DNA from: Daedaleopsis sinensis
Lineage: Eukaryota; Basidiomycota; Agaricomycetes; Polyporales; Polyporaceae
Length of the DNA stretch: 64,000 bases
Reading direction: 5' to 3'
Assembly: GCA_033807695.1 (NCBI GenBank)
Contig: CM066301.1
Coordinates: 3,038,001-3,102,000 of the forward strand
In this document: piece by piece, positions 9,601-19,900 of the stretch
Position numbering within the stretch: position 1 is the stretch's first letter
Layout: each line of letters opens with the position of its first letter
The notes under the pieces: model-generated
Databases searched by the model: none
What the model saw: the letters and a program-made list of their open reading frames with translations, nothing else
What the model was told of the DNA's origin: nothing
Position numbers and translations under genes: made by a program

Positions 9601-12600
9601 CATCGACTTGTCTGTAAACGAGATAGGTCTCCTCCTTCTTGTGCGCAAGTTTTGGCCGGATGGTATGCTTACCGACTACGCTCTGCAACGTCTGTCGAAG
9701 GCCGTCGTGTCCTGGATCGTATCTGAGGTTAGTCCCAGTGGTCGCTATGAACAATATCTGTGTCTCTAACCATGACTTCAGGATGACGATCTCGCGACAA
9801 TGCTACGTGATTATATTGCCCGAGGAGCCAATCTGCCAGGTGTGCGTTCTGGGGTGGACGTCCAGCCCTGGCCGTCATCCACATATGCGCGATCAACAGC
9901 TACCAGCTCAGCGAACAACGGCGGTGACTACGTCGCTGGGCGGCGCACCCTGTCCTCCAGATACGCAGCTCGGTGGCTGCTCGCTCTTCATGACCAAGAC
10001 GTCGATGGGTATGCGATGACAATGTTCGACTTGCTGGTTGAGCAGGCACAGGAACTCCCTGTCTCAGACGAATTCTTCTTTGGAAAGGTACCCGAAGGCA
10101 CGGAGAAGAGGGAGGCCGTCGTCACGGAGAAGATGTTACACCTCATTCTCAAATTGAACCAAGCATCTGTCTTGTTCACCACTTTCGACGATCTCTTCCA
10201 GAAGTGGTTAGACCGTGCTTCGTCCCTAAATGTCGACGAGCAAATTGTATGTGCCTCCTCTCGCTCTATTATACACGATGCTCACGCCAATACCAGCCCT
10301 TTGCGTCGTTGTCTAGGTTATTCAACAGAGAGCTCGACACTGCGTCCAGCACACGATTTAGCGCTATCGCTGACCCTCGTCTGACCATGACGGAGAATCC
10401 AAGTGCCCTCTCGATCAACCCTCTCAAGGTCATCATAGATATTGCAACGAAGAGCAACGAGGGCTACGACAACACCCTCCACTGGCTTTGTCTGTTCGTC
10501 CGGTCTGGTGTCGAGATATCCGTGACAACATTCATGCAACTAGTTGCTCTCGGCAACAAGTTCGGAGTGTCTCTCGAAGTCTGTTCGCTTCTCATCAAAG
10601 CGGCGCTCTGGTCATGCTGGTTGAAGTCGATGGGTCGGCAAGATCTACAAACGGTTGTCGTAGCTATCCACACCGGCATCGGGCCGCAACTGGTGTCTTA
10701 CCTCCAAGCGCGACACAGAGAAGCTGAGGTGTACGTGCAGGATTTGAGGGGCGGCCTCATTGGCTTATCCATTTTGTTCCAGTCTACAAGTGATCCGACA
10801 GTCGCTGTCAACCTGTCTCCTTCTCTATGGATGTGAAAGAGGGTTCCTTCTGTCTACTGGCATGGTTCTGGAAAGCGAGATTCATGGTTTGCCTTCAAGG
10901 TCTGTGAATTATCACCGCCGCATGCATCGTGAGCATCACTTATAGGACGAGTACAGGAGGAAGTTGAATGCACGCGGGGTCACTGGGGCAGATCCAATCA
11001 TTGTCAACTCTGCCCTCGTCGATGCGCTCAGAACCTACATAGACACGGGTTTAGATGAGGTATCCTGCATCGTAGCAAAGTTTCTAGATGCGTACATGCA
11101 CCACGCGCAGCTCGTCGAGAGCTATGAAGTGGATAACTTCATCCTGCGGAACGGTTCATCTTTGTGCACATGGTGAGATATATGTGGTGCAAGTTGCCTC
11201 CTCAGATACTAATACTAACGTTTCCACCGGCAGCATCTGGCAATTTTACACCGTTCAAACGTCAGAAATATCCACTATCCGCACTCGGATATTACTTCGC
11301 ATACTCGCAGTTGATACTCAGCCCTTCCAAGCTCTCCTGCAGAGCATTTTCGAAGTACATGGCGCATGGGAAGCTCGGTACGTACTAGACAAACTGCCTT
11401 TGTACTCACTTTGCAACTAACCACACAAACGAGTGCAGCTTGCAAGCAGTCACCCGACTCTTCCGGGTCGTTCAGGATGTAAACAGTCCCGCTTTCATGG
11501 TCGAAGATAGGCAATGGCGTTCGAGTGTCATCGATGTGTTCCGTTACTTTTTCGGTGCATTATGGGAAGATGAGCGTGTGCGTGCTATTTGTCGAAATTT
11601 GCTCTGCTTTGCATGCTGACGGTGATAACTTTGCGCAGGAGGAGATTCGGCTCGCTGTGGACACGTGGACACAGACCCTCCTTCCTGCTCACTTCAATGC
11701 AATGTCCCTTTGCTGGGATGAAGCTCTCGTGAAGTCGCCGATCGGGGATCGTACCAAGCTTGTCTCGTTCTTGAACCAACTCCGTCCTCACTTCCCTCAA
11801 TGGCAACGTGCGTGAGCACAAAACCGTTCCAGGAGACATGGCTGATGATTGTGTTTGCAGTATTGTCGTGGAACGTCATACTTGAAGCATTGCTCGAAAG
11901 CGATTTCATACAAAGGAATGGCGACACCGACGACGGCCCGATGTCCGCTCATCTAGTACGTGAGCTCACGCCGAAACCAGAGGTCCTCGTCTCACCCACA
12001 GAAGTCCTTGTATGGCTTGCCATCTGAATCTCGCAGAACCATGTTCGTGGATCCCGATTTACAATCTCTGCAGGTGCTGCATCTCTTCCTTACCGTAAAT
12101 GCACACTCTAACGTAGGCTGCTGCTCCAGACCTCGCTGGTATCCCTATCTCTCAGGATGGTAGCTGAAGGAATTTCGATCGATATCGGCTCACTACTGAA
12201 GCTCAAAGAGCACCTAGCCCGAACCCTTGGGTTTACGGAGGTGGCCTTGATTGCGACCGGAAACAGTACCTTCTACGTCAAGTTCAGCAGCCTCTACTCG
12301 GTGCCAGAGGCGGCTTACCCTTGCCTGAACGAAATGATGCTTGCTATGGACTCCGCGCAGCCATACAACCTTGCGCCATCCGCCATGGGGGCACGACCAT
12401 CGGACGACGAAGTTGCGGCCTCCCTACTCGTCGGATCAGTCTTCGTGGATCTCTTCCTGGAGATCTTCTACCATTGCGAGCAGATAGAAAAGATACCGGC
12501 ATTGACGCTCAAGAACATGCTCAAGTCTCTGATCATCGTCATTTACAAGCACGATTTCGACAGTCGACCGCTGAGACCATTCCAGGCCGAGCTCCGACGT

Positions 12601-14863
12601 GCGGTCAAGAGAACGCTGGATTTGCTGCTTGTGGACCTCAGCTATGACATACGACAACTTGTTTTGACGACGTGCCACGCATTCATCAAGAGATGGCCAC
12701 ACCTGATAGGCAACTTCGTCTGGTAAGTGATGCAGCACGCCTTGACAGACTATACTCAACATGTCACAGCGACGCCATGGAGTCCGCTATAAATCTCATG
12801 GTGCGATTAGATTATCAACAGAATGGGGATGACATTCTAGTTGACCAGACCAGAAATTTCCTGCGCACAATTCTCGGACTGTATGGCCACTCTTTCCCTC
12901 ATAATAGAGAGAGCTGCTAATCTTTTCCGATAGATATGCCTTCAGTGGTGTATTCTACCTGTTATGCAAGGTGTGTTGACCACCGACCTCTTTTGACATT
13001 TCTAACTAAATGGTCTGAAGCGTCCTCGGTCACACGATTTCTTCCTCATCATCAAGCATGTCATTGCACCCCACGCCAAGGCAGATCACAATCCTCACCC
13101 ACGCGAGACGTTACGCGATGCTCTCATCCGCGACACTCTTACAAGAGTCATTGAAGGGGACGACGAGAGCCTGCAGGAGGTGATTGACCACGTGAACACA
13201 TACGTCGAAGTCGTCCACCACACAGACTACACCCTTGCTCTCATGCAATGTAGGTATCCGTAGATCCTCAGTGTTGTCTCATCACTGAGCGAGTCATTCA
13301 TAGTCGTTGGACTCAGTCTTTCCAACCTCGCCCGGAAAACGGCGGATCTTCACAACACCCGCTTCGACCCCAGCGCGCTCCTGTTGCTAGCCTGCACGCT
13401 CATCCAGCATAACAAGGCGCACAGTCGAGTGAGTGTACCCCTGGTTGCCTCCCATCCTCTCAAGATTAACGAACCCCTCAGGACCTTCTGACGTACCTGG
13501 AGACCCTTCTCCGATCTTCCCTCATCCGCTTCAACGTCTCCGTCGCCAGTCTGCGTCGTGTGCTACAGGTCACCACTACTCTCTATCGGAAAGCCGCTAA
13601 AGTCTCCGGTACCAACGCTGAGAATACCATGCTCAATCCGATCGCGTTGGCCATGCTCGAGATCTCCAGAGACGGTCTCAACATGAAGGCGCGCGTCCAA
13701 TCGGGCACCCTAGCAGCGCTAATCGAGGCAAGGAGTTGCTAAATTCCTCGCGACTTACAACGTTACTGACCCTTGTTTTGTTTCAAGGCGTTGACCGCCA
13801 CTCCCGAGCGTGGAAGTGCAAAGGTCACCTACATCCCCTTGGAGCAGCAACTGCACTTGGCACACGATGGCCTGTTCTTCTTACATCACGAGAGCAATCC
13901 AGACGGCTTGCATCACACGGAATTCACCACCTCTCTCGCTGTAGCAAGGATGGTGATGCAAGGCGCGGAGATCCAGGCCACCATCCTGCAAAATCTGCAG
14001 GTGCGCACGGCCATCCCTTGCCTCTTTGCGTCCGCTCACCGCACCACTGGCATCGCGACAGAAAACGGTCATGGCGATCCGTGTGTGGAACATCCTCGCG
14101 CTCGCGGCGCTCACACGCCCTTCCGGGACATCCGCCGCGCTGCTATTTGAGCATTTCCTGGCGTACTCGCTGGTGTACAACGTCACCCTCAACCCTTACC
14201 ACAACGTGCACATGCTCGCCGACTCCGACACACAGGACCGCGCTCATACGGATATCAGCTACGCATACGCCTCCATCAAGCTGTGGCTGCTCCTCGCACG
14301 CAAGGCGGCGAGCGAACATCCAGGGGTGGACGCCAGCGGCGCGCTACAGGACGGGGAGGGACTGGCCGCGAAGATGATCTGGAACGAGCTGTGGCCGCCG
14401 TTCGAGACGGTCATCTCTGCATTCGAGGTGGAAGCCCGTTCTGGGAACGTCTCGGTAAGTTGCACGTCCCGTTGTGGCCTGCGTGGTGCTGAGTCTGGCG
14501 GTAGCCTTTGGCATCGAGCATGTGGACTTCGGTCGCCGATTTGTTCCTGTTCGTCCGTCAGTCACGCTCGGTCATCGCGCTGGACACGGCTGCCATGATC
14601 CGCATCCTCAATCGCCTCAAAGATGTGATGCGCGGAGAGTCCAAGGCGAGTACCGAACCCAAGTGCGTATGCGTGGGGGCAATGCCTAATGTACTGTGTT
14701 TTTGCAGATCTCGAGGGTGATCAGGAGTCTGAAGGATCCACCCCCGGACGATTCCTTGGCGTACTTCGTAAACCAGGTCATGATGGAGATTACGGCGGAA
14801 GAGAAGCTGCAGGCTGCGAAACGGCGGATTAACATGGAAAGAGGGAAGAGAGTAGTTAGCTAG
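6695..14863 (+). CDS. Very large helical protein with two C1-type zinc modules; UNC80-like candidate
   Basis: The model has 22 exons: 6695-7275, 7329-7722, 7793-9727, 9782-10246, 10297-10730, 10783-10899, 10957-11172, 11234-11377, 11439-11577, 11639-11807, 11861-11955, 12002-12073, 12130-12722, 12770-12880, 12934-12970, 13021-13249, 13304-13428, 13482-13727, 13788-14000, 14062-14454, 14505-14645 and 14708-14863, about 2334 aa. A disordered Ser-rich start is followed by two cysteine modules encoded near 8435-8590 and 8660-8820. The second fits the C1 pattern exactly at H-x12-C-x2-C-x13-C-x2-C-x4-H-x2-C. The rest is helical and repeat-like. Size and layout suggest a fungal relative of UNC80, an auxiliary subunit of the NALCN channel, but this is inference. 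Junctions near 7275 and 7722 are the least secure. Confidence 0.75.
13728..13787 (+). other. GC-AG intron in the giant C1-domain gene
   Basis: The donor is ATCGAG|GCAAGG and the acceptor is TTTCAAG; a TTACTGAC branch site lies 19-26 nt upstream. Phase 0 joins ...LAALIE to ALTATPERGS. Reading through gives a stop within five codons, so splicing is required. Confidence 0.85.
14646..14707 (+). other. GC-AG intron in the giant C1-domain gene
   Basis: The donor is TCCAAG|GCGAGT and the acceptor is TTTTTGCAG. It joins ...VMRGESK to ISRVIRSLKD in phase 0. The GT donors nearby leave the wrong phase and meet stops. Confidence 0.8.
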
Positions 14864-14999
14864 AAAGTGACCGGCGTATGATTATTGCTCGAAGATGCGA
14901 ACTGTCCTTTCACCGTTGCTATTTCGGTGTGAGCTGGAGAGTACCATCATTAGTCTTTCTACGAGGTTGCATGCATTGTTTTCTGAGTGCAAATACTGA

Positions 15000-15366
15000 T
15001 CATTGCATCTTCTTGCGAGCATGCCTATCCGCAGCCCCGTCAGTCACTATACGAAACCCAATGAACAGTCCGATCGCCGAGATGCCCAGGATAACGATGA
15101 GCGCAACAATCCGCAGAGCCCATTCTCTAGCAGGAAACCAGGCATGAATAGGACTGGTTTCATCGAAGAACGGCTGTGAGTTGTTTCAGTCAATGGTATT
15201 GAACAGAGATGGTCATGCGTACCAGCAGCAAGGTCCAAAATGTGTAGTATAAGAAGACAGTGGCTGCGCTAAGGAGCATGAGACTCCCGCATGCCTTGTC
15301 ACTCAACGTCTGAACTATCCGTCAGGTCTGGAGACCAAAAGTTGCCTGTTTGTTTCCTCTCACCAT
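15000..15366 (-). CDS. DPM2: Dolichol-phosphate mannosyltransferase regulatory subunit DPM2
   Basis: Exons in coding order are 15366-15364 (only the ATG), 15309-15223 and 15173-15000, giving 87 aa, the usual size of DPM2. There are two hydrophobic hairpin-like membrane segments (LMLLSAATVFLYYTFWTLLL and IVALIVILGISAIGLFIGF), joined by the conserved PFFDETSPIHAWFPAREWA loop, and a short basic C-terminus. DPM2 sits in the ER membrane and stabilises dolichol-phosphate-mannose synthase, the mannose donor system for N-glycans, O-mannose and GPI anchors. The start lies in a one-codon exon followed by a 54-nt intron with a CTGAC branch site. It is head-to-head with OST3. Confidence 0.9.
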
Positions 15367-15563
15367 GTCCCTCGTGTCAGTCGGGTTGAACCATTTGTCG
15401 CTCGGCGTGGACGATGGTGGTTAGCGTAAGAGTCCACGGCCCTGCTGGCCATGTCAGTGCTATTCTTGAGTTGAGCGCTCAATGAGCGCAGCGGACACGT
15501 CGCGTCGCGCGCGCGTCGCTACGTGGTGGCTGCTCAAGCTTGTCTCTCCTCCCCGTCCCAGCC
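15367..15563. promoter_or_regulatory. Bidirectional promoter region of DPM2 and OST3
   Basis: Only 197 bp separate the start codons of two divergent N-glycosylation genes. The GC-rich half near OST3 holds two ACGT cores, at 15497-15500 and 15521-15524, the kind of core bound by bZIP factors. Whether these respond to ER stress cannot be told from sequence. An ATG at 15482 opens a frame that overlaps the OST3 start out of frame. Confidence 0.6.
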
Positions 15564-16797
15564 ATGCTGCTGTTGCCCCTCTTCGCTCTTTTCTCGCTCC
15601 CCTTCTGCCTGGCAGCATCTGCGGACGCTGCGTACGAAAAGCTCCTCAAGCTCGCCTCCAACAACAACGGCCACATCAAGTTAGACGATGCCTCGTACAA
15701 CCTCTTGACCCACCCGCAGCGAACCTGGTCTGCGAGCGTGCTCTTCACCGCGCTGGACCCAAGGAGGAAATGCGCACCCTGCAAGTGAGTCCAGCTGCTG
15801 CTCGCCTGCTCAGCTCGTGCCATCTGAACGTTGCGCAGGGAGTTCGACCCTTCCTTCACCGCAGTCGCGAAAGCGTGGTCCCAGGTACCAGCGGCCGACC
15901 GGAACACCCACTTCTTCGCCACCGCGGAATTTGACAACACTATGGGCACGTTCCAAAAGGTGCGTCGTGGTCTGTATGGTACACATTTGCTCACGAGATA
16001 ACCCGTGGTATCCAGCTTGGAATGCAATCGGCTCCTGTGGTACACATGTACCTCCCAGTCAACGGCCCTCGTCGCCCAGCAAGCGGCCGCAACTCGCCCA
16101 TCATCTACGACTTCTCCAAGTACGTCTTTTCGATTTGCTCAGTCTTTGTGCACAATATTCAGCATGCTGCTCGTGCAGCGGTTTCGATGCCGGTCCTCTC
16201 GCCGAGCAGCTCTCGCAATACACCCCCGTGCGCATCCCATACAAGGACCCGATCGACTGGGCCAAGTACGGTACCATGGCCGGCACTGGGCTGATCATCC
16301 TCTCCGGCGTGCGGTTCTTCCTCCCCCTCCTGCGCTCGCGCTGGGTTTGGGCGCTGGGCATCGTTCTCACTTCGCTTACCATGACCTCTGGCTTCATGTT
16401 CGTCCGCATTCGCGGCATGCCCCAGAGCGGCGCGGGCGGTCAGTGGATCGCACAGGGCTACCAGAACCAGTACGGCCAGGAGGTCACAGTCGTCTCGTTC
16501 ATCTGTGAGTTACTGCGTCTATGACATCACTAGTACAGGGACTGTCCGCTAACTTGCTACGCTAGACGGGCTGCTTGCGTCGTCGTTCCTCATGCTCACC
16601 CTAGTCACGCCATACCAGACGAGCCCGAACAGGCAACGTTGGCAAGTCTACCTGTGGTCTGCAGTCATCCTCGTCATGTTCTCGGTCCTCATCTCCCTCT
16701 TCCGCGTCAAGAACCGGTGTAAGTCCGTATGCCCCTCTCTCACCGCTCATGTTTACTCATCGTATGATCAGCCTATCCGTTCAAGCTCCTGCTATAG
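15564..16797 (+). CDS. OST3: Oligosaccharyltransferase subunit OST3/OST6
   Basis: The six exons are 15564-15784, 15839-15959, 16016-16119, 16179-16504, 16566-16718 and 16772-16797, giving about 316 aa. A hydrophobic signal peptide (residues 1-18) leads to a lumenal thioredoxin-like domain with a redox CAPC motif (RKCAPC, near residue 73). Four membrane segments follow, ending in the short YPFKLLL tail. OST3/OST6 form transient disulfides with nascent chains so that the OST complex can glycosylate Asn sites near cysteines. It shares a 197-bp promoter region with DPM2 and is convergent with SEC16. Confidence 0.95.
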
Positions 16798-16997
16798 GTA
16801 CCATTGCGCATGTAAAAAGATTGTTCAGATTATCTACTATCTACTACTGCATGATGGTGCATAGGACGTGGTGGGGGGCAGAGCATTCGTGGCAGCATGA
16901 GCAGTCCGAACCAATGCAAGAATAATATCGATACAGAGAGGGAACCGAAGTCGAGAGAGCCTTATAGCACACAGACTCGCACGAGCAGAAAAGCGGT

Positions 16998-19900
16998 CTA
17001 GCTGGCCCCACCATTCTCCTGTGAGAACACGTCGACATACCGGCTCCGCACATTGCGCTTCGCCGCGCCGCCTCTTGCGCGACCTGCTGGGGGGCCGCTG
17101 CCGGGAGGAGGCGTCGCAGAGGAAGGCAGTGGCGACGGGGGTGCTGAGATCCCCTCCGCATCGCTGGGGACAAGGTTTGAACGGATGCGGGTGGGCGGCG
17201 GTCTGCGCGGCGGTTCGGAGGTCATGTCCATAGGTTGGGCAGTCGCTGGGCGAGGAGGAGGGGCGTGAGGCGAAGGAGGGGGCTGCAGTCCACCAAACTG
17301 CCTGCCAGGCGACGCAGTTTGCGCACGACTCGGAGGAGGTGGGGGCGCCGGCGACGGTTTTGCAGCTTCGGCTCCCGCCTGTTTTCGATTTCACGTCAGA
17401 TCGAACTCGCGTAAAAGACTACGACATCATGGCTCACCGTCTTGTTGACCCATCGCTTGAGCTCCTTGTCGTAGTAGAAGGATGACTGTTCGCCCAGGTT
17501 CGCCTTTACAGGTGCGGGAGTGTTGCTCTGTGAGCGTCCCCATATCCGGCTCAACCACCCTCCGGATGCGGTTTGCTTCAACTCTACTTGGGCACATCCA
17601 ATGAGCTACCCGTGAATGTGGATAGAGGGAGAGAGACACGCACCTGGTCTGTCGGCATCCGCAGCTTGGGACTTCGGCTTCTCTGCATCCTTCACTGCCG
17701 CCTCGGAGGAAGCGTCCCCGTTTGCAGGTGTGTCCGTCTTGCTCTTCAAGCCCTTGTTGCCGAAGCCGAGGTCTTCCTCATCGTCTTCGTCGAATGCTTG
17801 TTGTGAAGCACGTGGTGTGTAGTTCATGAGCTTCGACGCTGTGGGTGTCGATGCTGCGTCATCCATGAGGGATATAAAGCCAGAGTTCGAGGTTCCAGAG
17901 GAAGGTTGATCGTCCAGGGACACGAATGTGGACGCTGTGGGAGTCGCGGCCTCTGACTCAGATACTCCCCAGCCCCAGGAACCTGTGCTAGGGGGTTTCG
18001 AATGCTGGCCGGACACGTCACCATGGGAATTAAGGTGATTCAAACCCTGTGCGGGAGCGTATCCATTCCCATATGGCCCATCGGCACGTGCCTGTCCATA
18101 GGACGCAGCATCAGCAAAGGTCGCAGCGCTGGCAGACGCAACTCGAGCGATAGGCGATCCTGTTCGCTGGAAAGGACGTACGTGGTCCATCGCAGACGTG
18201 GCCCTGTTGATCTGACGCGACGGGGGACGGTTCCCGAGCGCGGACCCAGATCGGAAGGGAGGTGCTGCTGTAGATACGTCTGTGAGGTCGGTGACAGATT
18301 GATGGGGTGATGGATACGTTGAGTTCGTCGCGGAGGAGATCGAGCTGAAGTTGGCGAATGGACCGCTGTACGACTGCTGGTGCTCCATCCCTTTGGACTC
18401 CTCGGGCCGAGGGGAATCGCCTTCGCCAGCGATGAACTTCGTGAATCGTCCCTCGAGCCAGTTGCCAATGCTATCCAGACTGGGTTTGGCCATCTTTCCA
18501 CCGATCCACGACCCACTCTTGTCGAGCTGAGGAGCAGCGACCAGACGGTCAGTCAGACCTTTCAGCTGCTCACCGAGCGTGATGTTGAGGTATGGTGAAG
18601 TGCGCGTGACACAAGCAGTGATTGCCTCGCAATACCTAGCAGAATTTGAGCACGTTACGGGAAGAAATGTATACATACACATACCTAGTGGCGAGCTGGA
18701 CGTGCCCGATTTCGGCCAAGTTTGCGGCACGGATGAGACGGTAGGGTTGTAGGTGATGAAGCCCGGCGAACGGTTCTTGTCCCTTCGCAGGAGTAGCCAA
18801 AGACATGGCAAACTCGAATATCTCTGAGTAGATAAGAGGGTCTGGATCCTTGTAGTAGATCGGTGAGCTGTTGGGTGGCGGACTGCCCAACAGAATCAAC
18901 TTCGGAATGCTGCCGATCCCACCAAGTGGCGAGGTCTGTGGAGAAAGCAGATAGCTGCCAAAGTGTGTAAGGGCTACGAATACTCATGGAAAAGTACAAT
19001 GCAACACCAAATGACATACCATGCGTGAGCAGCTTCTGTCCACTGGTGTACGGCTAACTGGTCACCCAATGCACTGAGAGCAGATGATGATTCCGGCGTC
19101 ATAGGGTTGGATAGAATCATCGCAGCCGTGGTAGCCCAGGACGCGAGCACCTCCTGAGAGATATTGAGCGGCTGGACCACAGGGAAGCTCGGCGTCATCG
19201 GCGTCACAGTCAGCTGTGGCTGGGGAATCTGCAAGTTGTTACTGTGACCATGCTGCAAGAGAGACTTCGGGTGGACTAGTTCTTGCACTGCGCACTAGGA
19301 TCAGAATCGCCCTCTTGATTGTGCAAGCGCGCTCTTACCTGCGGAAGCACCATTACCGCCAAAGAGACTGTAGGCGACCCGGAGCGACTCTCTCCCGTTG
19401 GTGACATCGCCTTGCGCCTGACTGTCGTCCGTTACAAGCTCAGCGCGGATCCATTCTGTAACCACTTCCTTCCAGCACTCCTTGTCGACACTGCTCGCAA
19501 TGAGGAGAGCATGTTGCCACAGCTTTTCGTCGGCAGCATAGTGGCAAGCACCACGACGATCTCCCTGGGCTAGGAGTTCCTGAATCTTGGTCAGCTGCGA
19601 GGAGCGCACAACCGTCTTCGACACTATTTGCTCTTGAGCAGTTGGTATGGCCGAGGACAATGGATAGTTGGAAGACAGAAGCTCAGCAGACGTTGCCGGG
19701 ATCATCGCCGAGCCACCTGTTGAAAAGTCCGCTGACGATACACCTTCTTTGGGCACTAGAGCAGCACGGACCGCTGCGTCAATCTGCGCGCTTCGGATAT
19801 GAATGAGTATCAAATCGCATGGGAGACATCTGAGCCCTCTTACCTGCCAGACAAGTGACCGTCATTCTCGACCATCACCTTCAGGAGTGATACCAGAATC

